Shown one piece after another: positions 34,162 through 42,230 of a stretch of DNA of 64,000 bases; positions within the stretch are counted from its first letter, which is position 1, and each line of letters opens with the position of its first letter. The stretch covers positions 650,639 to 714,638 of the forward strand of contig NZ_PTJA01000001.1 of the NCBI RefSeq assembly GCF_002934545.1. Reading direction: 5' to 3'. This stretch comes from Lacrimispora xylanisolvens. GTDB lineage: Bacteria; Bacillota; Clostridia; Lachnospirales; Lachnospiraceae. The notes under the pieces were generated by a model. It was not told the DNA's origin, did no database searches, and saw nothing but the letters and a program-made list of their open reading frames with translations. The position numbers and the translations under genes are program-made.

Positions 34162-35556
34162 GTGATCCATCAATATATTAATAACGGCTTCCATATTATT
34201 ATGGATGTCAACAGCGGGTCTGTTCATTCGGTTGATCCGGTTATGTATGATGCTGTAAAGATTGCAGCTCAGCTGGTACCGGATATGGAAAAGGCTGCAG
34301 CGCTTCCAAAGGAAGCGGAAGAGAAAGTGCTTTTGGAGCTTTTAAGTACCTATGAAGAGGCTGAGGTGAGAGAGGCTCTGGAAGAAATTCAGTTTCTGAT
34401 TGATGAAGGGGAACTGTTTACCAAGGATATTTACCATGATTATGTGGTTGATTTTAAAAAGAGAAAGACCGTTGTGAAGGCTCTTTGCCTGCATATTGCT
34501 CATGACTGCAACCTTGCATGCAAGTACTGCTTTGCGGAAGAAGGGGAGTATCATGGACGCCGTGCGCTGATGTCATTTGAGGTTGGTAAGAAGGCGCTGG
34601 ATTTTCTGGTTGAGAATTCGGGAAATCGTAAGAATCTGGAAGTGGACTTTTTTGGCGGCGAACCGTTGATGAACTGGGACGTTGTAAAACAGCTTGTTGA
34701 ATACGGGCGCTCAAAAGAGAAAGAATATAATAAGAAATTTCGTTTTACCATGACTACCAACGGTGTCCTTTTAAATGATGAGATTATGGAATACTGTAAT
34801 CGGGAAATGAGCAACGTGGTGTTAAGTCTTGATGGACGGAAAGAAGTGAATGATCAGATGAGGCCGTTTAGGAACGGGAAGGGAAGCTATGAGCTGATTG
34901 TTCCTAAATTTCAGAAGTTCGCAAAACTGAGAGGGGAAAAGGATTATTATATCCGGGGGACTTTTACACGGAATAATATGGATTTTTCAAAAGATGTTCT
35001 GGAGTTTGCGGATCTTGGTTTTGAGAGCATGTCCATTGAACCGGTTGTGGCTCAGGATGAAGAGGACTATTCCATCAGACAGGAAGATATTCCTGCTATT
35101 TTAGAGGAGTATGATAAGCTGGCTGTTGAGTATATTAAGAGACAAAAGGAAGGAAGAGGATTTAATTTCTTCCACTTTAATATTGATCTGACTCAGGGAC
35201 CCTGTGTGGCAAAGAGATTGTCTGGCTGCGGTTCAGGGACCGAGTATCTGGCGGTTACGCCATGGGGGGATTTCTATCCATGCCACCAATTTGTCGGAGA
35301 AGAAGAATTTCTTCTGGGCAATGTAGATACAGGTGTGACAAACACACAGATCCGCGATGAATTTAAACTTTGCAACGTTTATGCAAAAGACAAATGCCGG
35401 GATTGCTTCGCAAGGTTTTATTGCAGCGGGGGCTGTGCAGCTAATTCCTATAATTTTCATGGTAGCATTACAGATGCGTATGATACTGGCTGCGAGATGC
35501 AGAAGAAGCGGATTGAGTGTGCGATCATGATCAAGGCGGCGTTGGCGGAAGGCTAA
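34162..35556 (+). CDS. scfB: Radical-SAM SCIFF maturase
   Basis: A GTG start follows AAGGAGAA. The 464-residue enzyme begins with a peptide-recognition (PqqD-like) domain of about 95 residues. The radical-SAM core has Cys116, Cys120 and Cys123 in CNLACKYC, and FFGGEPLMNW and TTNGVLL beyond it. The C-terminal SPASM region carries auxiliary iron-sulfur cysteines (GPCVAKRLSGCGSG, YPCHQ, CRDCFARFYCSGGC). It forms thioether crosslinks in the SCIFF peptide encoded just upstream. Length and motifs are fully standard, so the call is secure. It lies 61 bases before secDF. Confidence 0.96.
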   Translation: MIHQYINNGFHIIMDVNSGSVHSVDPVMYDAVKIAAQLVPDMEKAAALPKEAEEKVLLELLSTYEEAEVREALEEIQFLIDEGELFTKDIYHDYVVDFKKRKTVVKALCLHIAHDCNLACKYCFAEEGEYHGRRALMSFEVGKKALDFLVENSGNRKNLEVDFFGGEPLMNWDVVKQLVEYGRSKEKEYNKKFRFTMTTNGVLLNDEIMEYCNREMSNVVLSLDGRKEVNDQMRPFRNGKGSYELIVPKFQKFAKLRGEKDYYIRGTFTRNNMDFSKDVLEFADLGFESMSIEPVVAQDEEDYSIRQEDIPAILEEYDKLAVEYIKRQKEGRGFNFFHFNIDLTQGPCVAKRLSGCGSGTEYLAVTPWGDFYPCHQFVGEEEFLLGNVDTGVTNTQIRDEFKLCNVYAKDKCRDCFARFYCSGGCAANSYNFHGSITDAYDTGCEMQKKRIECAIMIKAALAEG

Positions 35557-35584
35557 GACTGAACGTTCAAGCATTTAGTCTTAG
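35553..35584 (+). other. Hairpin spanning the scfB stop codon
   Basis: CTAAGACT and AGTCTTAG form a perfect eight-base stem with a 16-base loop, beginning in the stop codon of scfB. Only weak T content follows, so it is probably an intergenic mRNA structure rather than a full terminator. Confidence 0.45.
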
Positions 35585-35617
35585 ACTTGTGTATTACAAA
35601 AGTGAAGGAGAGAAGTA

Positions 35618-37771
35618 ATGAAAAGCAACAAAGGTAAAGGGTTATTGGGGCTGATTTTTGCTCTGGCAATGGTTGGATTAACCGGTTATTTCGGATATAC
35701 CACCATGAGTGACATTAAGCTTGGACTGGATCTGGCGGGGGGCGTCAGCATCACTTATCAGGCAAAAGAAGAGAAACCAAGTGCTGAGAATATGAAGGAC
35801 ACGATCTACAAACTTCAGCAGAGGGTTGAGAACTACAGCACAGAGGCAGAGGTGTACCAGGAGGGAGACAACCGTATTAATGTTGATATCCCTGGCGTAT
35901 CAGATGCCAATGCAATTCTTGAAGAGCTTGGAAAACCTGGCTCCTTAACATTTACAGATGAAGCGGGAAAAGTTATTTTAAATGGTAATCAGGTAGCAAC
36001 AGCAAAGCCGGTTATTACTGAAAATAACGGCATCAAGCAGTATATGGTAGATCTGACCTTTACTGATGAAGGAAAAAAAGTATTCGGCGATGCCACAACT
36101 GCCAATGTTGGAAAACGAATTGCTATTATTTATGATGGAAAGGTTTATTCAAACCCCGTTGTTCAGGAACCAATTACTCAGGGACAGTGTCAGATCAGCG
36201 GAATGAGCTCTTATGAAGAGGCGGAAACCCTGGCTTCCACAATCCGCATCGGATCTCTTTCTCTGGAGCTGGAAGAATTACGTTCCAATGTAGTAGGTGC
36301 AAAGCTTGGACAGGAAGCGATTACTACCAGCTTAAAGGCAGGTGTAATCGGATTTGCGATCGTAGCAGTGTTTATGATTCTGGTTTATTTACTGCCTGGT
36401 TTTGCATCAGTGGTAGCATTGTCTATTTATGTAGGTGTTATTTTAATTCTGTTAAAGGCATTTGAAGTCACACTGACTCTTCCGGGAGTTGCAGGTATTA
36501 TTCTTTCCATCGGTATGGCGGTGGATGCAAACGTTATTATTTTTACCCGTATCAAAGAAGAGATCGGATACGGAAAAACGGTTAAATCAGCGATTGAAGC
36601 CGGTTTTCATAAAGCGTTGTCAGCAATCATCGACGGTAACGTCACAACTCTGATCGCTGCGGGCGTACTGTTCTGGAGAGGCTCCGGTACAGTAAAGGGA
36701 TTTGCCGCCACATTGGCTATCGGTATTGTGCTTTCCATGATTACAGCACTGTTTGTAACCAAATTTGTATTAAACAGTCTGTTTCAGTTAGGTTTTGATA
36801 ATGAGAAGCTTTATGGAATTAAAAAAGACAGGAAACCTTTTGATTTTGTTTCTAAACGCGTAATCTGGTTCTCAGCCTCTATACTTGTTATTGTACTTGG
36901 GTTTGTATGGCTTGGTGTCAATCAGTCTCAGACCGGAAGTATTTTAAATTACAGTATGGAGTTTAAAGGCGGTACATCTACAAATGTAACGTTTAATGAA
37001 GACATGACACTGGAGAAGATTTCTTCAGAGGTAGTTCCGGTTGTGGAAGAGGTGACTAAGGATGCAGATGTTCAGACACAGAAAGTAGCTGGAAGCAATG
37101 AAGTAATTATTAAGACCAGAACCTTAACTGTGGATGAAAGAGAAGTACTGAATAAATCCATGGTGGATCACTTTGGTGTGGAACAGGAAAAAATTACTGC
37201 TGAAAGTATTTCTGGTGCAGTCAGCCAGGAGATGAAGCGGGATGCAGTTGTGGCTGTTATCATAGCTACTATCTGTATGCTTCTGTACATCTGGTTCCGG
37301 TTTAAGGATATCCGGTTCGCCAGCAGTGCAGTACTGGCGCTGGTTCATGATGTATTAGTTGTGTTTACCTGTTATTCTGTGCTCAGATGGTCAGTAGGTT
37401 CAACATTTATTGCATGTATGCTTACTATTTTGGGATACTCTATTAATGCAACCATCGTTATCTTTGACCGTATCCGCGAAAACTTAAAGACCCAGAGTAA
37501 GATGGAACTGATTGAAATTGTTAACTTAAGTATTACTCAGACATTCACCAGAAGTATTAATACCTCTCTTACCACATTTATCATGGTATTTGTACTGTAT
37601 ATCATGGGTGTTTCCTCCATTCGGGAGTTTGCCCTTCCTCTTATGGTGGGTATTGTATGCGGTACTTATTCTTCCGTATGTATGACAGGATCCCTGTGGT
37701 ATATTATGACAGTGAATAAGGGGAAAAAGAAATCTGGTGTAAAAGCAACTGCTAAAAACAGCAAAAAATAA
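35618..37771 (+). CDS. secDF: Fused protein-export membrane protein SecDF
   Basis: The 717-residue protein joins SecD and SecF. The SecD half (1 to about 405) starts with an N-terminal helix, has GLDLAGGVSITYQ near 35, an extracytoplasmic P1 region with VDIPGVSDAN, and a membrane block with GMAVDANVIIFTR. The SecF half (about 408-717) has FKGGTSTNVTF and the matching motif ILGYSINATIVIFDRIRE. SecDF uses the proton or sodium gradient to pull exported proteins out of SecYEG. GAAGGAGAG precedes the ATG. It shares its transcript with tgt and probably yajC, and follows the SCIFF genes. Confidence 0.95.
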   Translation: MKSNKGKGLLGLIFALAMVGLTGYFGYTTMSDIKLGLDLAGGVSITYQAKEEKPSAENMKDTIYKLQQRVENYSTEAEVYQEGDNRINVDIPGVSDANAILEELGKPGSLTFTDEAGKVILNGNQVATAKPVITENNGIKQYMVDLTFTDEGKKVFGDATTANVGKRIAIIYDGKVYSNPVVQEPITQGQCQISGMSSYEEAETLASTIRIGSLSLELEELRSNVVGAKLGQEAITTSLKAGVIGFAIVAVFMILVYLLPGFASVVALSIYVGVILILLKAFEVTLTLPGVAGIILSIGMAVDANVIIFTRIKEEIGYGKTVKSAIEAGFHKALSAIIDGNVTTLIAAGVLFWRGSGTVKGFAATLAIGIVLSMITALFVTKFVLNSLFQLGFDNEKLYGIKKDRKPFDFVSKRVIWFSASILVIVLGFVWLGVNQSQTGSILNYSMEFKGGTSTNVTFNEDMTLEKISSEVVPVVEEVTKDADVQTQKVAGSNEVIIKTRTLTVDEREVLNKSMVDHFGVEQEKITAESISGAVSQEMKRDAVVAVIIATICMLLYIWFRFKDIRFASSAVLALVHDVLVVFTCYSVLRWSVGSTFIACMLTILGYSINATIVIFDRIRENLKTQSKMELIEIVNLSITQTFTRSINTSLTTFIMVFVLYIMGVSSIREFALPLMVGIVCGTYSSVCMTGSLWYIMTVNKGKKKSGVKATAKNSKK

Positions 37772-37787
37772 AAGTAAGGAATTGTAA

Positions 37788-38930
37788 ATGAACTATAAAA
37801 TCATTGCAAAAGACGGACGTGCAAAACGGGCGGAAGTGACTACGGTGCATGGAACAATCCAGACGCCGGTGTTTATGAATGTGGGAACGGTAGCAGCCAT
37901 TAAAGGGGCTGTTTCCACCGATGATCTCAGGGAAATTAAAACCCAGGTGGAACTTTCCAATACCTATCATCTTCATGTGCGCACAGGCGACCGGTTGATT
38001 AAGGAATTTGGCGGTCTTCACCAGTTTATGAACTGGGACCGCCCTATTCTTACAGACTCCGGTGGTTTTCAGGTATTTTCTCTGACCGGACTCAGAAAGA
38101 TTAAGGAAGAGGGTGTGTACTTCCAGTCTCATATTGACGGACACAAGATCTTTATGGGTCCGGAAGAGAGCATGCAGATCCAGTCCAATCTGGCATCTAC
38201 CATTGCTATGGCGTTTGATGAATGCCCTCCTCATCCGGCTACCAGGGAATATATGCAAAACAGTGTGGACCGTACCACCAGATGGCTGGAGAGGTGCAGG
38301 AAAGAGATGGCAAGGTTAAATGAGCTGCCTGATACCATTAATAAAGATCAGCTGCTCTTTGGTATTAATCAGGGCGGAACGTTTGAAGACATCAGAATAG
38401 CCCATGCCAAAACCATATCTGCCATGGATCTGGATGGATATGCTCTGGGCGGTCTTGCAGTAGGAGAGAGCCACTCGGAGATGTACCGGATTCTTGATGA
38501 GACGGTGCCTTATCTGCCTGAGAATAAGCCTACTTACCTGATGGGAGTTGGAACTCCGGCGAATATCCTGGAAGGTGTGGACCGGGGAGTGGATTTCTTT
38601 GACTGTGTTTATCCGTCAAGAAACGGCCGTCACGGCCACGTTTATACAAACCATGGAAAATTAAATTTATTTAATTCCAAATTTGAACTGGATCATAAGC
38701 CGATTGAAGAAGGGTGCCAGTGCCCCGCCTGCCGTTCCTACAGCAGAGCTTACATCAGGCATTTATTAAAAGCAAAAGAAATGCTGGGCATGAGATTATG
38801 TGTCTTGCATAATCTGTATTTTTATAATACAATGATGGAAGAGATTCGCGAAGCAATCGAGAATCACCGTTATGGAGAGTATAAGGAGAGGAAACTGTCC
38901 GGCATGATGGCCGGTGGTTCCGAGGCATAA
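37788..38930 (+). CDS. tgt: tRNA-guanine transglycosylase
   Basis: This 380-residue enzyme exchanges G34 of GUN-anticodon tRNAs for queuine or its precursor preQ1. It has the TIM-barrel landmarks TDSGGFQVFSL (catalytic Asp region near 88-98), LLFGINQGG, ALGGLAVGE and the nucleophile motif GVDFFDCVYPSRNGRHG. The C-terminal zinc site has CQCPAC followed by RHLLKAKE. Length is standard. It follows secDF by 16 bases, the usual clostridial arrangement of queuosine and Sec genes. Confidence 0.96.
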   Translation: MNYKIIAKDGRAKRAEVTTVHGTIQTPVFMNVGTVAAIKGAVSTDDLREIKTQVELSNTYHLHVRTGDRLIKEFGGLHQFMNWDRPILTDSGGFQVFSLTGLRKIKEEGVYFQSHIDGHKIFMGPEESMQIQSNLASTIAMAFDECPPHPATREYMQNSVDRTTRWLERCRKEMARLNELPDTINKDQLLFGINQGGTFEDIRIAHAKTISAMDLDGYALGGLAVGESHSEMYRILDETVPYLPENKPTYLMGVGTPANILEGVDRGVDFFDCVYPSRNGRHGHVYTNHGKLNLFNSKFELDHKPIEEGCQCPACRSYSRAYIRHLLKAKEMLGMRLCVLHNLYFYNTMMEEIREAIENHRYGEYKERKLSGMMAGGSEA

Positions 38931-38984
38931 GGCCCCCTTTTCGGACAGGCAGACGGCAGATCGATATTTAAGGAGGAAACGGTT

Positions 38985-39281
38985 ATGTTATTAGCAACAG
39001 GCGGTACAATGGGCATGGGTTTCTGGGTAATTTACATTGCAGTAATCTTTGGCTTCATGTATTTTATTGCGATCAGACCACAGAAGAAAGAGAAAAAAAG
39101 ACAGCAGGAGATGTTCGCCAGTATTGCAGTGGGTGACAGTATATTAACCAGCAGCGGATTTTATGGAGTTATTATCGATATGACTGATGATACTGTTATC
39201 GTTGAATTTGGCAATAACAAAAACTGCAGAATTCCTATGCAGAAGTCACAAATTGCACAGGTTGAAAAGCCAGAAGCATAA
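38985..39281 (+). CDS. yajC: Preprotein translocase accessory subunit YajC
   Basis: The 98-residue protein has one N-terminal transmembrane segment (about 12-32), then the conserved FIAIRPQKKEKKRQQEMFA-like stretch, and a small SH3-like soluble domain (ILTSSGFYGVI, DTVIVEFG, CRIPMQKSQIAQV). YajC binds SecDF and helps the Sec channel. GGAGGAA precedes the ATG. It is the last gene before a strong terminator. Confidence 0.93.
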   Translation: MLLATGGTMGMGFWVIYIAVIFGFMYFIAIRPQKKEKKRQQEMFASIAVGDSILTSSGFYGVIIDMTDDTVIVEFGNNKNCRIPMQKSQIAQVEKPEA

Positions 39282-39289
39282 AAATTATT

Positions 39290-39322
39290 ACCCGGAAAAG
39301 GATTTCTTTTTCCGGGTTTTTT
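39290..39322 (+). terminator. Terminator after yajC
   Basis: ACCCGGAAAA pairs with TTTTCCGGGT, followed by TTTTTT, directly after the stop codon. It closes the secDF-tgt-yajC operon. Confidence 0.9.
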
Positions 39323-39332
39323 CTATACAGGG

Positions 39333-39361
39333 TTGACAGGTGCATTTCTATGAGATATACT
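39333..39361 (+). promoter_or_regulatory. Promoter of the MarR-type gene
   Basis: TTGACA and TATACT are separated by exactly 17 bases, a near-consensus sigma-A promoter. The start point would be near 39368, just before the inverted repeat at 39376. Confidence 0.75.
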
Positions 39362-39375
39362 TCAAAAGTAAACGG

Positions 39376-39395
39376 TTCAATAATGAACTATTGAA
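39376..39395. promoter_or_regulatory. Probable MarR-type operator
   Basis: TTCAATA-N6-TATTGAA is a perfect 7-6-7 inverted repeat placed about eight bases after the predicted transcription start. Its size and position fit a winged-helix dimer that blocks RNA polymerase, so the MarR-type gene downstream is probably autorepressed. Confidence 0.65.
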
Positions 39396-39463
39396 AACGT
39401 TGTAATAGCTGCCATAGTATACAGTGGGGAAATTTTCTCATATGATTTAATAAGGGTGTTGTT

Positions 39464-39970
39464 ATGAATGAGTCTATAACCAATATGCCAGGAGAAAGAA
39501 TGAGACAGGAAGAAGAGTGCTGTCTGGCATGTTTTGTAAAAATTGATAAGGTATACCAGAAGCTGTGCAGCCAGTCTGTATCGGAATATGGTTTCACTCC
39601 CAATGAGATAGTAGTTATGATGTTTCTGGCCAATAGTGAAGGACTGAAAAGTGCTTCGGAGATCGCGCAGTATAGAAATATCTCCAAGGGCCTGATCGCA
39701 AGATCTGTGGATTCTCTCAGTGAGAAAGGATATTTAACAGCAGACCGGGATAAAAATGACAGAAGGCTGGTCCGCCTCCAGCTTACGAAAAAAAGCGAGG
39801 AAATTGTGGAACGGATCAGGCGGTGCAGGAAGGAATTTGTGGAGGAACTCCACAGGGAGATTCCCGAAGAAGATCTTAAAATCCTTCACCGCACCGCGTC
39901 AATCATGAATCAGAATGTGGAGAGCTTTTTAAATAAATCCTCCGTCAAGACCGATGATCTGACCGGTTAG
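39464..39970 (+). CDS. MarR-family transcriptional regulator
   Basis: The 168-residue protein has a winged helix-turn-helix domain: EYGFTPNEIVVMMFLAN, ASEIAQYRNISKGLIARSVDSLSEKGYL and the wing DRDKNDRRLVRLQLT. Helices at both ends form the dimer interface. Starts at 39464 or 39500 are both possible; the latter has AGGAG six bases upstream. A MarR-type inverted repeat overlaps the start of its transcript. Its 3' end overlaps that of the convergent SDR gene by 42 bases. The ligand and further targets are unknown; two cysteines near 20-23 (CCLAC) could sense redox state. Confidence 0.88.
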   Translation: MNESITNMPGERMRQEEECCLACFVKIDKVYQKLCSQSVSEYGFTPNEIVVMMFLANSEGLKSASEIAQYRNISKGLIARSVDSLSEKGYLTADRDKNDRRLVRLQLTKKSEEIVERIRRCRKEFVEELHREIPEEDLKILHRTASIMNQNVESFLNKSSVKTDDLTG

Positions 39971-40660
39971 ATAGGAATTTTTATAACCCAGGTGATAGAC
40001 AAGATCTGCCACCTCTTCCGCTTTTCCCAGTCTTCCGGCTGGAATCTCATCGATGAGAGCGATTAATTCATCTTCGCTTAGAAACTGATTCATCTCCGTA
40101 TCGATGGCTCCGCATGCCACTGCATTGACCTGGATATTACTTGGGGCCAGCTCTTTGGCCAGAGCTTTGGTGAATGCATTAATCCCACCCTTGGTGGCGG
40201 AATAGGCGACTTCACAGGATGCACCCGAGACACCCCAGATAGAGGAGATGTTTATGATTTTGCCCTGCTTGCGTTCCAGCATTCCCGGAATTGCCAGCTT
40301 GGAACAATGAAAGGCAGAGGTTAAATTGGTCCGTATAATTCGGTCCCAGGCTTCTGTCGTCATATCCTGAAGGAGTCCGATGTAGGAGATCCCTGCATTA
40401 TTAACCAGTACATCCAGAGAACCAAACTGTTTTTTTATCATCTGGAAGAGTTCCTGGCACTGATTCATATCTCCCATATCACCCATATAGGAAAGGCAGG
40501 AGATCTGATAGGACTCCAGTTCCTTCCTGGTCTGCAAAAGGCGGTCTTCATTATGAAGACAGTTAATGACCACATTATATCCTTTTTTTGCAAATTTGAC
40601 AGCAATGGCCTTTCCGATTCCCCGGGAAGCGCCAGTTACAAGTACTGTTTTTCTAGACAT
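39929..40660 (-). CDS. Short-chain dehydrogenase/reductase, FabG-like
   Basis: The start at 40660 (MSRKTVLVTGASRGIG) follows AAAGGGTGG. The 243-residue product has the classical SDR marks: TGASRGIG cofactor motif near 9-16, NNAG near 87-90, catalytic Ser in INISSIWG, and YSATK as the Tyr/Lys pair near 154-158. The C-terminal AGRLGKAEEVADLV and LTGQIIGLDGG are typical of FabG-type 3-oxoacyl reductases. No fatty-acid genes are nearby, so the substrate is uncertain. Its last 42 bases overlap the convergent MarR gene. Confidence 0.87.
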   Translation of the reverse strand: MSRKTVLVTGASRGIGKAIAVKFAKKGYNVVINCLHNEDRLLQTRKELESYQISCLSYMGDMGDMNQCQELFQMIKKQFGSLDVLVNNAGISYIGLLQDMTTEAWDRIIRTNLTSAFHCSKLAIPGMLERKQGKIINISSIWGVSGASCEVAYSATKGGINAFTKALAKELAPSNIQVNAVACGAIDTEMNQFLSEDELIALIDEIPAGRLGKAEEVADLVYHLGYKNSYLTGQIIGLDGGFI

Positions 40661-40731
40661 AAAACCACCCTTTCTGTCGTTATGTGATGCTATTATTTTA
40701 ACAAATTCTGCTTTAAAATGCAACGAGGGCA

Positions 40732-40761
40732 TTGCATACAAAAAGACGGGTGAGATATAAT
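40732..40761 (+). promoter_or_regulatory. Promoter of trxB
   Basis: TTGCAT and TATAAT with an 18-base spacer, about 50 bases before the start codon. Confidence 0.6.
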
Positions 40762-40808
40762 GATTACAAAAGAATCTGTAATATAAATAAAGAAAGCAGG
40801 TAGATAAA

Positions 40809-41732
40809 ATGAATGAGATTTATGACGTTGTGATTATAGGGTCAGGTCCGGCAGGTCTTACTGCTGCAGTATATGGAAAAAGAGCTGAGCTAAAGATGGT
40901 AGTGATTGAAAAAGAAGTCGCCAGCGGCGGCCAGATTCTCAATACCTACGAAGTGGATAATTATCCGGGTCTTCCCGGAATTAACGGATTTGACTTGGGT
41001 ATGAAATTTCGGGATCATGCAGAAAAGCTGGGAGCTGATTTTGTCACAGACGAAGTGCTTCGGATTGAGGCAGCAGACGGAGAATTTACCGTTGTAGGTC
41101 AGGAGAAGTCCTATGTAACAAAATCGGTCATTATCGCAACTGGTGCTCTGTATAGAAAGCTCAGCGTCGTTGGAGAGAAAGAACTGACCGGAATGGGTGT
41201 TTCCTATTGTGCAACCTGTGACGGAGCATTTTTCCGAAACAAGGTAGCCGCCGTTGTAGGCGGAGGCGATGTGGCAATCGAAGACGCCATATTCCTTTCC
41301 AGAATGTGCAAGAAGGTGTACTTAATTCACAGAAGAGACGAACTGCGCGGTGCAAAGACACTGCAGACCCAGTTATTTAACCAGGAGAATGTTGAAATCA
41401 TCTGGGATACCGTAGTCGAAGAAATAGAAGGCGGAGACCAGGTTGAGTCTCTTACCATAAAGAATTCCAAAACGGAAGAAACAAATAAACTTTCCGTTGA
41501 TGGCGTGTTTATTGCAGTGGGAATTAATCCACAGAGCGAGGCCTTTGATAACCTTGTGGAAATGGATCATGGTTACATCAAGGCAGGAGAGGACTGTGAG
41601 ACCAATGTCCCCGGTATTTTTGCTGCAGGTGATGTTCGGACCAAACAGTTAAGACAGGTATCCACGGCAGTTTCAGACGGGGCCAATGCAATTACAAGTG
41701 TAGAACGTTATCTGACAAGATACGGAAAGTAA
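40809..41732 (+). CDS. trxB: Thioredoxin reductase
   Basis: The 307-residue flavoprotein has an FAD motif GSGPAGLTAA near 11-20, redox-active Cys134 and Cys137 in SYCATCDGAFF, an NADPH motif GGGDVAIEDA, and a C-terminal FAD contact GIFAAGDVR. It reduces thioredoxin using NADPH. It is a single-gene unit with its own promoter and terminator. No thioredoxin gene is adjacent. Length and motifs are standard. Confidence 0.95.
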   Translation: MNEIYDVVIIGSGPAGLTAAVYGKRAELKMVVIEKEVASGGQILNTYEVDNYPGLPGINGFDLGMKFRDHAEKLGADFVTDEVLRIEAADGEFTVVGQEKSYVTKSVIIATGALYRKLSVVGEKELTGMGVSYCATCDGAFFRNKVAAVVGGGDVAIEDAIFLSRMCKKVYLIHRRDELRGAKTLQTQLFNQENVEIIWDTVVEEIEGGDQVESLTIKNSKTEETNKLSVDGVFIAVGINPQSEAFDNLVEMDHGYIKAGEDCETNVPGIFAAGDVRTKQLRQVSTAVSDGANAITSVERYLTRYGK

Positions 41733-41747
41733 AAAACTGATTAAAAT

Positions 41748-41792
41748 AAATCCTCCGATAAGGGTATGCATTGCCTTTATCGGAGGATTTTT
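41748..41792. terminator. Bidirectional terminator between trxB and the FlxA-like gene
   Basis: AAATCCTCCGATA pairs with TATCGGAGGATTTTT around a 17-base loop. A- and T-runs on both sides allow use by both convergent genes. Confidence 0.9.
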
Positions 41793-41793
41793 G

Positions 41794-42150
41794 CTAACCG
41801 TTAAATTCCTGTTTTTCAGATTCATAAGTATCAAAAGGATTTCTGGAAGAAACTGCTTCCTTGTTTTGGCTTCCTGCTTTTTTCTGCGAGGATGTAGCCT
41901 CTGCTTTTAATTGCTGTATCTGCTTGTCTAATTCCTTGATCCTCTTTTCCAGCTCTTTGTATTTCTCACTTTGCTGCAAAGCGAAAGGATTTCTTTCTTT
42001 ATCCCGCTGCCCCTCCAGTTTCCCCTTTTCCTTATCCAGGGTTTTTATCTGCTGTTCAATATCGTCGGTATTGTCCTGTTCTGGCTGTGTAACAGGGCCT
42101 GTTTCAGACGGGAATTGTGGTGGGGATATCCCTATGCTGCTGATATTCAT
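41794..42150 (-). CDS. FlxA-like coiled-coil protein
   Basis: The 118-residue protein has a flexible N-terminus rich in Pro and Ser, then a highly charged coiled coil (about 30-90: DIEQQIKTLDKEKGKLEGQRD, YKELEKRIKELDKQIQQLKAE in shorter heptads), and two NPF motifs. FlxA-like proteins have this form; their role is unclear. AAGGAGG lies seven bases before the ATG. The promoter carries a direct repeat shared with the promoter of the LytTR regulator gene downstream on the map, so it is a likely target of that system. Confidence 0.6.
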   Translation of the reverse strand: MNISSIGISPPQFPSETGPVTQPEQDNTDDIEQQIKTLDKEKGKLEGQRDKERNPFALQQSEKYKELEKRIKELDKQIQQLKAEATSSQKKAGSQNKEAVSSRNPFDTYESEKQEFNG

Positions 42151-42182
42151 CGTAATGCCTCCTTTTTTTCTGAGATACTATG

Positions 42183-42230
42183 AATATATAAGGGATATCA
42201 TGGAGATTCAAGTGAGATGCATTGAGATGC
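42183..42230 (-). promoter_or_regulatory. Putative regulator-activated promoter of the FlxA-like gene
   Basis: On the minus strand TTGAAT (42211-42206) and TATATT (42188-42183) are 17 bases apart. Immediately upstream of the -35, direct repeats CATCTCA, ten bases apart, occupy 42212-42230. The 25-base block 42206-42230 matches the block at 44324-44348 in 19 positions, and in both the -35 TTGAAT has the same place. Confidence 0.6.
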
